DNA of 64,000 bases from Streptomyces sp. NBC_01016 (GCF_026341035.1 NZ_JAPEOQ010000002.1:1426001-1490000); one strand, 5' to 3'. Positions 54,427 through 63,941 are shown, numbered from the stretch's first letter. Notes: generated by a model from the sequence alone, not told the origin. A program made the numbers and translations.

Positions 54427-55443
54427 GTGCGACGCCGACTTGCAGCACTACTGATCGTGCCGGCACTGGCGCTGACCGCGACGGCCTGCGGCAGTGACGA
54501 CAGCAAGAAGGATTCGGCGGACAAGGCGGACTCGTCGTCCTCCTCGCCGAAGGCAGCCGCGGTACCGAAGGCGGTCGACAGCGCGAACCCGATGCCGAAG
54601 GTCTCGGGCGCGTACGGCAAGCAGGCGAAGATCTCGCTGCCGAAGGGTGACCCGAGCGACAAGTTCGTCGTGCACAACGTGTCCGAGGGCGACGGCCCGA
54701 CGGTGAAGAAGAACGACCTGGTGTCGATGAACTTCACCGGCAAGGTCTGGAAGGGCGGCAAGGACCTCGGTTCCACGTACGGCTCGCAGGGCGGTGGCGA
54801 CCAGATGGTGACCGCCGGCGCCGAGGGTCAGCTCCCGGCGTTCTCGCAGGCCGTGCTCGGGCAGAAGGAGGGCAGCCGGGTCCTCGTCGTGGCGCCGCCG
54901 GCCGCGGGCTTCGGCAGCCAGGGCAACCAGCAGGTGGGCATCAAGGGCACGGACACGCTCGTCTTCGCCCTGGACGTCGGCAAGGTCATCCCGAAGAAGG
55001 TCGAGGGCAAGCAGGCCTCGATCCCGTCGAACCTGCCGCAGATCCAGGCCGACAAGGAAGAGCCGGCGACGATCTCGATCCCGAAGAGCGACCCGCCGAA
55101 GGACCTGGTGGACAAGGTCCTGATCCAGGGCAAGGGTGCCGAGGTCAAGAAGGGCCAGACGGTCACCATGCAGTACAGCGGTGCCGCCTGGAAGATCAAC
55201 GAGGGCAAGAAGAAGGCCGCGCTGTTCGACTCGTCCTGGAAGAGCGGCCAGCCGTTCACGACGCCGATCGGCGGCGGTCAGGTCATCAAGGGCTGGGACA
55301 ACGGGCTTGTCGGCAAGCACGTCGGTGACCGGGTGCTCCTGGTGATCCCGCCGGACCAGGCGTACGGCAAGAAGGCGCAGGGCAAGACGCTGCCGGCCAA
55401 CTCGACGCTGGTCTTCACGGTCGACATCCTCGCCGCGCACTGA
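54427..55443 (+). CDS. Two-domain FKBP-type peptidyl-prolyl isomerase lipoprotein
   Basis: A 338-residue extracytoplasmic lipoprotein. The signal VRRRLAALLIVPALALTATAC gives lipidated Cys21, then a Ser/Lys/Ala linker. Two FKBP domains follow. The first (about 75-190) is degenerate. The second (about 225-338) is canonical: VTMQYSGAAWK, GGGQVIKGWDNGLVGKHVGD, IPPDQAYG and STLVFTVDI. It assists folding of secreted proteins. GTG 54427 follows GAGGACC. The position downstream of pafA with a second FKBP gene is conserved in Streptomyces to my knowledge. Confidence 0.93.
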   Translation: MRRRLAALLIVPALALTATACGSDDSKKDSADKADSSSSSPKAAAVPKAVDSANPMPKVSGAYGKQAKISLPKGDPSDKFVVHNVSEGDGPTVKKNDLVSMNFTGKVWKGGKDLGSTYGSQGGGDQMVTAGAEGQLPAFSQAVLGQKEGSRVLVVAPPAAGFGSQGNQQVGIKGTDTLVFALDVGKVIPKKVEGKQASIPSNLPQIQADKEEPATISIPKSDPPKDLVDKVLIQGKGAEVKKGQTVTMQYSGAAWKINEGKKKAALFDSSWKSGQPFTTPIGGGQVIKGWDNGLVGKHVGDRVLLVIPPDQAYGKKAQGKTLPANSTLVFTVDILAAH

Positions 55444-55538
55444 GCCCGCGCACCAAGCCCGCGCACTGAGCGCACCGAGCCACAGAAGATGGCAGACTGT
55501 CCCGGTTGCAGAGCAGTCGACAAGCAGGAGCACTTCAC

Positions 55539-55913
55539 GTGAACATCGACAAGCCCGAGGTCGACTTCCCGATCGGTGACGCACCGGCGGACCTCCAGAT
55601 CGAGGAACTCTGGGAGGGCGACGGCGCCGAGGCCAAGGCCGGCGACTTCGTGAAGGTCCACTACGTGGGCGTGTCCTTCTCCACCGGCGAGGAGTTCGAC
55701 GCCTCCTGGAACCGGGGCAACCCGCTGGAGTTCCAGCTCGGTGCCGGTCAGGTCATCGCGGGCTGGGACAAGGGCGTGCAGGGCATGAAGGTCGGCGGTC
55801 GTCGTCGGCTGACCATCCCGGCGCACCTCGCGTACGGCGACCGTGGCGCCGGTGGCGGCCGCATCGCCCCCGGCGAGACGCTGATCTTCGTGTGTGACCT
55901 GATGGGCGTCTGA
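55539..55913 (+). CDS. Cytoplasmic FKBP-type peptidyl-prolyl cis-trans isomerase
   Basis: A 124-residue single-domain FKBP. VKVHYVGVSFSTGEEFDASW, GAGQVIAGWDKGVQGMKVGGRR, IPAHLAYGDRGAGG and ETLIFVCDLMGV cover the whole active-site cleft. There is no signal peptide. GTG 55539 after CAGGAG is chosen. An upstream in-frame start at 55506 has no SD. Confidence 0.95.
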   Translation: MNIDKPEVDFPIGDAPADLQIEELWEGDGAEAKAGDFVKVHYVGVSFSTGEEFDASWNRGNPLEFQLGAGQVIAGWDKGVQGMKVGGRRRLTIPAHLAYGDRGAGGGRIAPGETLIFVCDLMGV

Positions 55914-55943
55914 GTCAGTCACACTCCGACCGCAAGCGGTCAA

Positions 55944-55977
55944 CCGAAGGCCCATGCCTCCTGGCATGGGCCTTCGG
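55944..55977 (+). terminator. Rho-independent terminator after the FKBP gene
   Basis: Fifteen-base arms (55944-55958 and 55963-55977) with a TCCT loop are followed by CTTTTG, one of the few terminators here with a T-run. Confidence 0.9.
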
Positions 55978-56043
55978 CTTTTGCCAGGACACGCCCGAGC
56001 GGTACGGTCGTCCGTCGGGAGTCACCTTCAGGAAAGGGCGTCG

Positions 56044-56997
56044 ATGGCGATTGCCAAGGCCGAGCGGCTGATGAATCTGGCGCTGTGTCTGCTCGGGACG
56101 CGGCGTCCGCTCAGCAAGCGTGAGCTGCGTGGCTCCATCGAGGCCTACCTCGAAGCGGGCAGCGACGATTCCTTCAACCGGATGTTCGAGCGCGACAAGG
56201 ACGATCTGCGCGAACTCGGCCTGGTCATCGAGACCGTGGAGAACCTGGACGGCGAGGTCGGCTATCTGGCCGGCCGCGACAGCAACCGCCTGCCGCCCGT
56301 CACGCTCGACGCCGAGGAGGCCGCCGCCCTCGGCCTCGCCGCGAAGGTCTGGCAGCAGGCCCGCCTCGCCGGTGCCGCGAGCGGCGCCCTGCAGAAGCTG
56401 CGCGCGGCCGGGATGCCCGAAGAGATGGACCCGTACGAGAGCCATGGCGCGCTCGAACCCAGGATCCCGGTGCACGAGGCGTCCTTCGAGCCGCTGATGC
56501 TGGCCTGCCGCGACCGGCGCCCCGTCGTCTTCGACTACCGCAAGGCCACGGCCGCCCGGCCCGGGCAGCGGCACGTCGAGCCGTGGGCCCTGGAGTGCTG
56601 GCGCGGCCATTGGTACCTCGCGGGCTGGGACCGCGACCGGCAGGCCGAGCGCGTCTTCCGGCTGTCGCGGATCACCGGCAAGGTGCGCTCGCGGGCGGGA
56701 CAGTTCAAGGTGCCGGTGCCGGATGTGGTGACCGTGCGGGAGACCGTCGCGAGCTGGGCGGGGGAGACCGCCGACCGCTCCGCGCTGATCAAGCTCCGCG
56801 CGGGTGCCGGCTTCCCGCTGCGCTCCAAGGCCGCCTCCGTGCGTGAGCTCGGCGACGGCTGGGACGAGGTGGAGATCCCGTACGGGCACGGGCTCGACGC
56901 CTGGCTGGTGGAGTTCGGCCCGGACGTGGTGGTGCTGGAGCCCGCCGAGCTGCGGGCCGATGTCGTGGACCGGCTGCGCGCCGTGGCCAAGGGCTGA
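56044..56997 (+). CDS. pafB: WYL-domain regulator PafB
   Basis: A 317-residue HTH-WYL protein. Residues 3-60 (KAERLMNLALCLLGTRRPLSKRELR) form the DeoR/HTH-11 domain. The WYL domain includes RPVVFDYRKATA, EPWALECWRGHWYLAGWDRDR and ERVFRLSRI. In mycobacteria PafB and PafC form a heterodimer that activates the SOS-independent DNA damage response. The same function is inferred. ATG 56044 has GGAAAGGG upstream. It is 18 bp from pafC, so an operon is likely. Confidence 0.93.
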   Translation: MAIAKAERLMNLALCLLGTRRPLSKRELRGSIEAYLEAGSDDSFNRMFERDKDDLRELGLVIETVENLDGEVGYLAGRDSNRLPPVTLDAEEAAALGLAAKVWQQARLAGAASGALQKLRAAGMPEEMDPYESHGALEPRIPVHEASFEPLMLACRDRRPVVFDYRKATAARPGQRHVEPWALECWRGHWYLAGWDRDRQAERVFRLSRITGKVRSRAGQFKVPVPDVVTVRETVASWAGETADRSALIKLRAGAGFPLRSKAASVRELGDGWDEVEIPYGHGLDAWLVEFGPDVVVLEPAELRADVVDRLRAVAKG

Positions 56998-57015
56998 GGG
57001 GGAGTACGTACAAGC

Positions 57016-57972
57016 ATGGCTTCCAACGCCATTGACCAGACCCGGCGGATGTTGTCCCTGGTGACGTATCTGCGTGAGCGCCCCGGCGCGCGCGTGGAGG
57101 ATGTCGCGCGGGCCTTCGGCATCACCGAGGACGAGCTGATCTCCGACCTGGACGTGCTGCCGCTGTGCGGCACGAGCTTCCGGGGCGGCGATCTGCTTGA
57201 CATCGACACCGACGGCGACCGCATCTGGTGGCACAACCCGGACGATGTCGCCGAGCCGCTGCGGATCGCTGCCGACGAGGCGACCGCGCTGTTGGTGGCC
57301 GCTCGCGCGGTGGCCACGCTGCCCGGGCTGCGTGAGAGCGACCGTCTCGCACTGCTGCGGGCGACCGCGAAGCTGGAGACCGCGGCCGGTGAGGTGGCCG
57401 GTGCGAGTGCGCGCCTGAGCGTCACCTTCGAGTCGGAGGGCGGCGTCTTCGCGGATGTCGACCGGGCGATCTCGGAGCGGCGTCGGCTGTGGATCCGCTA
57501 CTACTCGCCCGCGCGTGACGAGGTCACCGAGCGGGAGATCGACCCGATCCGGCTCGTGAGCGTGGGCCACACCTACGTAGAGGCGTGGTGTCGTCGGTCG
57601 GAGGCGCGGCGGACGTTCCGGCTCGACCGGGTCGCCGAGATCAAGGTGCTGGACGAGCCGTCGGCGCCGCCGCAGGTCGAACTGCGGGACCTGTCCGAGG
57701 GGCTTGTGCAGCCCGCGGCCGAGGACCCCGAGGTGGTCATCGAGGTCGGGCCCGGCGGGCGCTGGGTCGCCGAGTACTACCCGCACGACAGCGCCGAGGA
57801 GTTGCCGGACGGCGGGCTGCGGATCACGCTGCGCACGCCGGACCCGTCCTCGCTGCGCAGGCTCGCGCTGCGGCTCGGCCGGGACGGGCACATCGTGTCG
57901 CCCGCCGAGCTGGCGACCAGTGCGCAGGCCGCGGCGCGCGAGGCGCTCGTGGCGTACGACGGGGCGGCGTGA
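57016..57972 (+). CDS. pafC: WYL-domain regulator PafC
   Basis: A 318-residue partner of PafB. The N-terminal HTH (IDQTRRMLSLVTYLRERPGARVEDVARAFG) is followed by a WYL domain (RRRLWIRYYSPARDEVTEREIDPIRLV, HTYVEAWCRRSEARRTFRLDRV) and a C-terminal extension domain. Both are required for ligand-gated activation in the mycobacterial pair. GGGGGAGTACG lies before ATG 57016. Confidence 0.93.
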   Translation: MASNAIDQTRRMLSLVTYLRERPGARVEDVARAFGITEDELISDLDVLPLCGTSFRGGDLLDIDTDGDRIWWHNPDDVAEPLRIAADEATALLVAARAVATLPGLRESDRLALLRATAKLETAAGEVAGASARLSVTFESEGGVFADVDRAISERRRLWIRYYSPARDEVTEREIDPIRLVSVGHTYVEAWCRRSEARRTFRLDRVAEIKVLDEPSAPPQVELRDLSEGLVQPAAEDPEVVIEVGPGGRWVAEYYPHDSAEELPDGGLRITLRTPDPSSLRRLALRLGRDGHIVSPAELATSAQAAAREALVAYDGAA

Positions 57973-58054
57973 GGGAGTTGGACGCGCCCCCGGGTTCCCG
58001 GCGACGTATCACGACGTACGGTGCACAACGGACAAATGGTGTGAGGTGTGTGAC

Positions 58055-58336
58055 ATGACTGGTGTGGCCGGTTTCACTGGCATTGCCGAAATGCCCGCCA
58101 CGGCGACCACCGTGGCGCCCGTCGTCTTCAGGGCCGGCTGCCCCGACTGTCGCGCACGCTTCGAACTGGCCGCCTCGGCGATCCGGTTGGCGATCGGGGC
58201 CAGCAGTCGCACCACGTTCTACTCGTTCACCTGCCCCGAGTGCGAGACCTCGGTGCGCAAGCCCGCCGGTGAGCGCATCATCGAACTCCTCACCGGTGGC
58301 GGGGTGCGCACGCTGCGCCTCCACCAGACCGTCTAG
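58055..58336 (+). CDS. Small zinc-ribbon protein
   Basis: A 93-residue protein with CPDCRARFEL and CPECETSV as two CxxC knuckles 36 residues apart, separated by a helix (ASAIRLAIGAS) and the strand RTTFYSFT. This suggests a single zinc ribbon; DNA, RNA or protein binding is possible. There is no signal peptide. ATG 58055 has GAGGTGTG upstream. Its TAG stop is the beginning of the next gene's -10 box. I recognise it only as a conserved Streptomyces hypothetical. Confidence 0.8.
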   Translation: MTGVAGFTGIAEMPATATTVAPVVFRAGCPDCRARFELAASAIRLAIGASSRTTFYSFTCPECETSVRKPAGERIIELLTGGGVRTLRLHQTV

Positions 58337-58339
58337 GCT
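58334..58339 (+). promoter_or_regulatory. -10 box overlapping a stop codon (leaderless membrane-protein gene)
   Basis: TAGGCT begins with the TAG stop of the zinc-ribbon gene and is followed by six bases and ATG 58346. Confidence 0.5.
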
Positions 58340-58345
58340 CGGCGC

Positions 58346-58543
58346 ATGTTCTGGGCGATGCTGGCGGTTGCTGTGGGTTTCGTGGGGCTCGCCGTGCTGG
58401 CGGTCCTCGCGGTGCGGGTCTTCGTCGAGGCGCAGCGCCTCAGCCGTCAAGTGGCCGACACCACGCAGCGGATCAACAGCGCGGCGGAGGATCTCGAGCG
58501 GGCCGCCGTAGGTGTCGCGAAGGCCGGCGGCGACGTGGTCTGA
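58346..58543 (+). CDS. Small single-pass membrane protein
   Basis: A 65-residue protein. Residues 2-27 (FWAMLAVAVGFVGLAVLAVLAVRVFV) form one membrane helix. The remaining 38 residues are a charged amphipathic helix (EAQRLSRQVADTTQRINSAAEDLERA) likely to form a coiled coil, rather like DUF948 proteins. It has no SD and a -10 box six bases upstream. The function is unknown. It sits upstream of the Tat genes, but a 260-bp gap separates them. Confidence 0.75.
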   Translation: MFWAMLAVAVGFVGLAVLAVLAVRVFVEAQRLSRQVADTTQRINSAAEDLERAAVGVAKAGGDVV

Positions 58544-58681
58544 CGCCCCGTCGGCGTCCTCGGCGGAAGCGTGGAAAGCGCTTTATCGCCGCGGCCTGTC
58601 CCGTTGTCGGGGTCGGCGGGTACGCTCCCTTTGGCGGTCCGGTAGTGAGGCGCGGTCCGCAATTGGGAGGACGCACGGGCA

Positions 58682-58712
58682 TTGCCTCGTGTTTACCCCC
58701 ACGGGATACGAT
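58682..58712 (+). promoter_or_regulatory. Possible promoter for tatA
   Basis: TTGCCT (58682-58687) and TACGAT (58707-58712) have a 19-bp spacer, about 90 bp before tatA. The gap 58544-58802 has no recognisable gene. Confidence 0.3.
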
Positions 58713-58802
58713 CGCTGCCAGCACGGTGGTCGGACAACAGTCCGAGGTCCGATCGGTACCGGCAGCCCCGCCCCTGCCGCCTCAGTGAGAAGGTAAACGG
58801 AT

Positions 58803-59096
58803 ATGTTCGGAAGGCTCGGTGCACCCGAGATCATCCTGATCCTCGTAGTGGTCATTCTGCTGTTCGGCGCGAAGAAGCTTCCCGACATGGCGCGTTCGCT
58901 GGGCAAGTCGGCCCGCATCCTCAAGAGCGAGGCCAAGGCCATGAAGAGCGAGGGCGGCGACAAGTCGGCTGCTCCCTCGGACCCGCCGCAGGACGCCGCG
59001 ACGCCTCCGGCGCAGCGCACCATCAAGGCGGCCCCCGGTGACGTGGACGGCTCGCGTCCTGTGAACGAGCAGACGAACCAGACGACCAAGAGCTGA
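58803..59096 (+). CDS. tatA: Sec-independent translocase subunit TatA
   Basis: A 97-residue pore-forming subunit of the Tat export system. The N-terminal helix [30 protein letters not shown] contains the FGxKKLP hinge, then an amphipathic helix ([14 protein letters not shown]) and a disordered polar tail. ATG 58803 follows GAGAAGG. tatC is next, 51 bp downstream. Confidence 0.96.
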   Translation: MFGRLGAPEIILILVVVILLFGAKKLPDMARSLGKSARILKSEAKAMKSEGGDKSAAPSDPPQDAATPPAQRTIKAAPGDVDGSRPVNEQTNQTTKS

Positions 59097-59147
59097 TCGA
59101 AGGCCGCCCCTGCCATGGCGGCCTGCCGCACGAGATGAGGACGTGGG

Positions 59148-60113
59148 TTGCTCAAGCCTGCCCGCAAAGAGGAGAAGGATCCCGAGGGGCGGATGCCGCT
59201 CGCGGAGCACCTGCGTGAGCTCCGCAACCGGCTCGCGAAGGCGCTCCTGGCCGTCGTCGCGATCACCGTCGTCGCCGCGTTCTTCTACAACGACATCATC
59301 AACCTGATCACCCGGCCGATCCTCGACTCGGTCGGCTGTGAGCAGTCGTTCTCAGAGCTGGCCAGGTCCACGTCGGACAAGCCCTGCGCCCAGATCACCC
59401 TCAATGGTCTGCTCACCCCCTTCACGCTGGCGCTGAAGGTGTCGCTGATGGCCGGTGTCGTGGCTGCCTCCCCGGTCTGGCTGTTCCAGCTCTGGGGCTT
59501 CGTGGCACCCGGACTGCACCGGCACGAGAAGAAGTACGCGTACGCGTTCGTGGGCACGGGTGCCCCGCTCTTCATCGCCGGCGCCTACTTCGCCTACTCG
59601 GTGCTGCCGACGACGGCGAAGGTCCTCATCGAGTTCACTCCGGGCAACGCCCAGAACCTGCTGCCGCTCGACGACCTGCTCGACCTCGTGCTGCGCATGG
59701 TGCTCGTCTTCGGCCTCGCCTTCGAGCTGCCGCTGCTGCTCATCTTCCTCAACCTGATCGGGGCGATCACCGGCAGGCGGATGCTCGGCTGGTGGCGCGC
59801 GATGATCATGGGCATCACGGTGTTCGCCGCCGTCGCGACGCCGAGCACGGACCCGCTGACGATGCTGGCGCTCGCCGGTCCCATCTGGATCCTCTACTTC
59901 GCAGCGGTGTGCTTCTCGCTCCTCAACGACCGGCGCAGGCGGCTGAGCGAGGCCGCGGGGCCCGATGACGACGAGGCCTCCGAGCTCGACCTGACGCCGG
60001 AGGACATCGGCGAGATCGAGTCCGTCCCGGCGAGCCGGGCGCTCCCGGAGCAGGCGACGTCCGACGGGGCGTCGCGACCGGAGCGGGTCAACGGTTACGA
60101 CGATGTGACCTGA
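59148..60113 (+). CDS. tatC: Sec-independent translocase subunit TatC
   Basis: A 321-residue six-helix receptor for twin-arginine signal peptides. EGRMPLAEHLRELRNRL is the conserved N-terminal signature with the Glu that contacts the RR motif. FAYSVLPTTAKVLIEFTP and FELPLLLIFLNLIGAIT are typical. The long acidic cytoplasmic tail is an actinobacterial feature. The start is TTG 59148 with GATGAGGACG ahead. No in-frame ATG or GTG lies nearby. Confidence 0.96.
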   Translation: MLKPARKEEKDPEGRMPLAEHLRELRNRLAKALLAVVAITVVAAFFYNDIINLITRPILDSVGCEQSFSELARSTSDKPCAQITLNGLLTPFTLALKVSLMAGVVAASPVWLFQLWGFVAPGLHRHEKKYAYAFVGTGAPLFIAGAYFAYSVLPTTAKVLIEFTPGNAQNLLPLDDLLDLVLRMVLVFGLAFELPLLLIFLNLIGAITGRRMLGWWRAMIMGITVFAAVATPSTDPLTMLALAGPIWILYFAAVCFSLLNDRRRRLSEAAGPDDDEASELDLTPEDIGEIESVPASRALPEQATSDGASRPERVNGYDDVT

Positions 60114-60143
60114 GGTAACTCCAGTTCGGGCCGGGGCACTTGT

Positions 60144-60149
60144 TAGTGT
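60144..60149 (+). promoter_or_regulatory. -10 box, leaderless diacylglycerol-kinase-family gene
   Basis: TAGTGT, six bases, then GTG 60156, with no SD. Confidence 0.5.
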
Positions 60150-60155
60150 CCGCCC

Positions 60156-61058
60156 GTGAGCAGTGAGATCACCCTCTTCGTCAATCCCACCGCGGGACGC
60201 GGCCGGGGCGCACGTGCTGCGCAGCCGGCCGCTTCCGCTTTGCGGGCAGCCGGTTTCCAGGTGCGCACCGTCGTCGGCGAGGACGCCGACGACGCCCTTG
60301 CACGCGCGCGTGAAGCGGTGGCGGAGGGGACCGGGGCGCTGGTGGCCGTCGGCGGGGACGGCCTCGTGAACCTCGCGCTGCAGGCCGTCGCAGGGACCGA
60401 CACACCGCTCGGGATCGTCGCCGTCGGCACAGGCAACGACTTCGCCCGCGCCCTCGGGCTTCCGATACGTGACCCGGCCACGGCCGGGAGACTCGTCGCC
60501 GACGCGCTGAAGGGCTCGGGGACCCACGAGATCGACCTCGGCCGGATCGGTGACCACTGGTTCGGCACCGTGCTCGCCTCCGGCTTCGACTCCCGCGTCA
60601 ACGACCGCGGCAACCGGATGCGGCTCCCGCTCGGCCGCTTCAAGTACGACCTGGCGATCGCGCTGGAACTGGCCACCTTCAAGGCCGTGCCGTTCAAGCT
60701 GACCCTCGACGACGGCTCCGTACGCGAGGTCGCGGCGACCCTGATCGCCGTCGGCAACGGGACCTCGTACGGGGGCGGCATGCGGATCTGCGCGGAGGCC
60801 GACATGAGTGACGGGCTGTTCGACGTGACCGTGGTCGGGGACTGCTCCCGTACGACCCTGCTGAAGGTGTTCCCGCGGGTCTACAAGGGGACCCACCTCG
60901 ACCACCCGGCGGTGAGCGTGTACCGGGCCGCGCGTGTCGAGCTGGCCGCAGAGGGCATCACGGGATACGCGGACGGGGAGCCGGTCGGCGCGTTGCCGCT
61001 GGTCGCGCGGTGCGTGCCAGGGGCGGTGCGGATCCTCACCGGAGGCCTTACCGGATAA
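60156..61058 (+). CDS. Diacylglycerol/sphingosine-kinase-family lipid kinase
   Basis: A 300-residue DAGK-catalytic-domain protein. TLFVNPTAGRGRG binds phosphate, GALVAVGGDGLVNLALQAV contains the GGDG nucleotide motif, and GIVAVGTGNDFARALGLP and GDHWFGTVLASGFDSRVN follow. The C-terminal half has GGGMRICAEADMSDGLFDVTVV. It phosphorylates a lipid such as diacylglycerol. The exact substrate is not determinable. It lies 43 bp before helY. Confidence 0.93.
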   Translation: MSSEITLFVNPTAGRGRGARAAQPAASALRAAGFQVRTVVGEDADDALARAREAVAEGTGALVAVGGDGLVNLALQAVAGTDTPLGIVAVGTGNDFARALGLPIRDPATAGRLVADALKGSGTHEIDLGRIGDHWFGTVLASGFDSRVNDRGNRMRLPLGRFKYDLAIALELATFKAVPFKLTLDDGSVREVAATLIAVGNGTSYGGGMRICAEADMSDGLFDVTVVGDCSRTTLLKVFPRVYKGTHLDHPAVSVYRAARVELAAEGITGYADGEPVGALPLVARCVPGAVRILTGGLTG

Positions 61059-61101
61059 TGATCGTCCGATGTCAGTGGTCGTCGGTAGGCTGGAAAGCAC
61101 G

Positions 61102-63912
61102 ATGACAGAGGACCTCTCCCCGGCCGAGCGGTATGCGGCAGCCCGTCAGCGGGCCGCCGAGCAGGCCACCGCGCTCGCGGACTTCCGCGAGATGTACGAC
61201 TTCGGCCTCGACCCCTTCCAGATCGAGGCGTGCCAGGCGCTGGAGGCGGGCAAGGGCGTCCTGGTCGCGGCGCCCACCGGCTCCGGCAAGACGATCGTCG
61301 GCGAGTTCGCCGTGCACCTTGCCCTGCAACAGGGCAAGAAGTGTTTCTACACGACACCCATCAAGGCGCTGTCGAACCAGAAGTACCAGGACCTCTCGAA
61401 GCGCTACGGCGCGGACAAGGTCGGCCTGCTCACGGGCGACAACAGTGTGAACAGTGACGCGCCGGTGGTCGTGATGACCACCGAAGTGCTGCGCAACATG
61501 CTGTACGCGGGTTCGCAGTCGCTCCTCGGGCTCGGCTACGTGGTCATGGACGAGGTGCACTACCTCTCCGACCGCTTCCGTGGCGCCGTCTGGGAAGAGG
61601 TGATCATTCACCTCCAGCAGTCCGTGACACTCGTCTCCCTGTCGGCGACGGTGTCGAACGCGGAGGAGTTCGGCGACTGGCTCGACACCGTGCGCGGCGA
61701 CACCGAGGTGATCGTCTCCGAGCACCGGCCCGTGCCGCTGTTCCAGCACGTGCTCGCCGGGCGCCGGATGTACGACCTCTTCGAGGAGGGCGAGGGCAGC
61801 AAGAAGGCGGTCAACCCCGACCTGACGCGGATGGCGCGCATGGAGGCCAGCCGCCCCTCGTACCAGGACCGCAGGCGCGGCCGGCACATGCGCGAGGCCG
61901 ACAGGGAGCGGGAGCGCAGGCAGCGCTCCCGGATCTGGACGCCGGGCCGCCCCGAGGTCATCGAGCGCCTCGACAACGAGGGGCTGCTGCCCGCCATCAC
62001 GTTCATCTTCAGCCGGGCCGCCTGCGAGGCCGCCGTCCAGCAGTGCCTGTACGCGGGCCTCAGGCTCAACGACGAGGACGCGCGGGCCGAGGTCCGTTCG
62101 ATAGTCGAGGAGCGCACGGCGGCCATTCCCGACGAGGATCTGCACGTCCTGGGCTACTTCGAGTGGCTCGAAGGCCTCGAGCGCGGCATCGCCGCGCACC
62201 ACGCGGGCATGCTGCCGACCTTCAAGGAGGTCGTCGAGGAGCTGTTCGTGCGCGGCCTGGTGAGGGCCGTGTTCGCGACGGAGACGCTCGCGCTCGGCAT
62301 CAACATGCCTGCCAGGTCGGTGGTGTTGGAGAAGCTCGTCAAGTGGAACGGCGAGCAGCACGCGGACATCACGCCCGGCGAGTACACACAGCTCACCGGC
62401 CGTGCCGGGCGGCGGGGTATCGATGTCGAGGGCCACGCCGTGGTGCTGTGGCAGCGCGGCTTCAGCCCCGAGTACCTGGCGGGGCTCGCGGGCACGCGCA
62501 CGTACCCGCTCAAGTCGAGCTTCCGGCCGTCGTACAACATGGCGGTGAACCTGGTGGAGCAGTTCGGCCGCCACCGGTCGAGGGAGCTGCTCGAGACCTC
62601 CTTCGCCCAGTTCCAGGCGGACCGCTCGGTCGTGGGCATCTCGCGGCAGGTGCAGAAGAACGAGGAGGGGCTCGAGGGCTACAAGGAGTCCATGACCTGC
62701 CACCTCGGGGACTTCGATGAGTACGCCCGGCTGCGGCGCGAACTCAAGGACCGCGAGACCGAGTTGGCCAAGCAGGGCGCCGCGCAGCGGCGCGTGCAGG
62801 CGGCGGCCGCGCTCGAGAAGCTGAAGCCCGGTGACGTCATCCACGTGCCGACGGGGAAGTTCGCGGGCCTCGCGCTCGTGCTCGACCCGGGCATCCCGGC
62901 CGGCCGGTCCAACGGGCATCGCGGCTTCGAGCACCACGACGGGCCGAGACCGCTGGTGCTGACCGCCGAGCGCCAGGTCAAGCGGCTCGCCTCGATCGAC
63001 TTCCCGGTGCCCGTGGAGGCGCTGGATCGGATGCGCATCCCGAAGTCGTTCAACCCGCGCTCGCCGCAGTCCCGGCGCGACCTCGCCTCCGCGCTGCGCA
63101 CCAAGGCCGGCCACATCGTGCCGGACCGGCACAAGAAGAAGGGCCGCTCGCAGGCGGCGGACGACCGGGAGATCACGCGGCTGCGGGCCGAGCTGCGGGC
63201 GCATCCGTGCCACGGCTGCTCCGACCGCGAGGACCACGCACGGTGGGCCGAGCGCTACTACCGCCTCAAGCGGGACACCGGGCAGCTGGAGCGGCGGATC
63301 GAGGGGCGCACCAACACGATCGCGCGGACCTTCGACCGCATCGTCAAGCTGCTCACCGAAATGGACTATCTGCGCGGCGACGAGGTGACCGAGCACGGCA
63401 AGCGGCTCGCCCGCCTCTACGGCGAGCTGGACCTGCTCGCCAGTGAGTGCCTGCGGGACGGCGTCTGGGAGGACCTGAGCCCGGCCGAACTCGCGGCGTG
63501 CGTCTCGGCGTTGGTGTTCGAGGCGCGGGTCGCGGACGACGCGCTCGCGCCCAAGCTGCCCGCGGGCAGGGCCAAGGCGGCGCTCGGCGAGATGGTGCGG
63601 ATCTGGGGGCGGCTCGACGCCCTGGAGGAGGAGTTCCGGATCAACCAGGCGGAGGGTGTCGGTCAGCGCGAGCCCGACCTCGGCTTCGCCTGGATCGCGT
63701 ACCAGTGGGCCTCCGGCAAGGGCCTCGACGAGGTGCTGCGGGAGGCCGAGATGCCGGCCGGCGACTTCGTGCGCTGGTGCAAGCAGGTCATCGACGTGCT
63801 GGGGCAGATCGCGGCGGCCGCACCGACGGAGGGCTCCACGGTGGGGCGCAACGCGCGAAAGGCCGTGGACGCCGTGCGGCGGGGCGTCGTGGCCTACTCG
63901 TCCGTCGGCTAG
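61102..63912 (+). CDS. helY: Ski2-like DEVH-box RNA helicase HelY
   Basis: A 936-residue superfamily 2 helicase. APTGSGKTIV (near residue 58), TTPIKALSNQKY, VVMDEVHYLSD, SLSATVSNAEEFGDW, FVRGLVRAVFATETLALGINMPARS and QLTGRAGRRGID are motifs I to VI in order. An insertion rich in Arg (RRRGRHMREADRERERRQRS, near 265) separates the RecA domains. The C-terminal DSHCT domain begins near residue 750. A role in RNA turnover is likely. TAGGCT at 61086-61091 is the probable -10, giving a very short leader before ATG 61102. The whole protein lies within the window. Confidence 0.95.
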   Translation: MTEDLSPAERYAAARQRAAEQATALADFREMYDFGLDPFQIEACQALEAGKGVLVAAPTGSGKTIVGEFAVHLALQQGKKCFYTTPIKALSNQKYQDLSKRYGADKVGLLTGDNSVNSDAPVVVMTTEVLRNMLYAGSQSLLGLGYVVMDEVHYLSDRFRGAVWEEVIIHLQQSVTLVSLSATVSNAEEFGDWLDTVRGDTEVIVSEHRPVPLFQHVLAGRRMYDLFEEGEGSKKAVNPDLTRMARMEASRPSYQDRRRGRHMREADRERERRQRSRIWTPGRPEVIERLDNEGLLPAITFIFSRAACEAAVQQCLYAGLRLNDEDARAEVRSIVEERTAAIPDEDLHVLGYFEWLEGLERGIAAHHAGMLPTFKEVVEELFVRGLVRAVFATETLALGINMPARSVVLEKLVKWNGEQHADITPGEYTQLTGRAGRRGIDVEGHAVVLWQRGFSPEYLAGLAGTRTYPLKSSFRPSYNMAVNLVEQFGRHRSRELLETSFAQFQADRSVVGISRQVQKNEEGLEGYKESMTCHLGDFDEYARLRRELKDRETELAKQGAAQRRVQAAAALEKLKPGDVIHVPTGKFAGLALVLDPGIPAGRSNGHRGFEHHDGPRPLVLTAERQVKRLASIDFPVPVEALDRMRIPKSFNPRSPQSRRDLASALRTKAGHIVPDRHKKKGRSQAADDREITRLRAELRAHPCHGCSDREDHARWAERYYRLKRDTGQLERRIEGRTNTIARTFDRIVKLLTEMDYLRGDEVTEHGKRLARLYGELDLLASECLRDGVWEDLSPAELAACVSALVFEARVADDALAPKLPAGRAKAALGEMVRIWGRLDALEEEFRINQAEGVGQREPDLGFAWIAYQWASGKGLDEVLREAEMPAGDFVRWCKQVIDVLGQIAAAAPTEGSTVGRNARKAVDAVRRGVVAYSSVG

Positions 63913-63941
63913 CGCGGCGGTCAAGGCCCGACGGGGTTTCA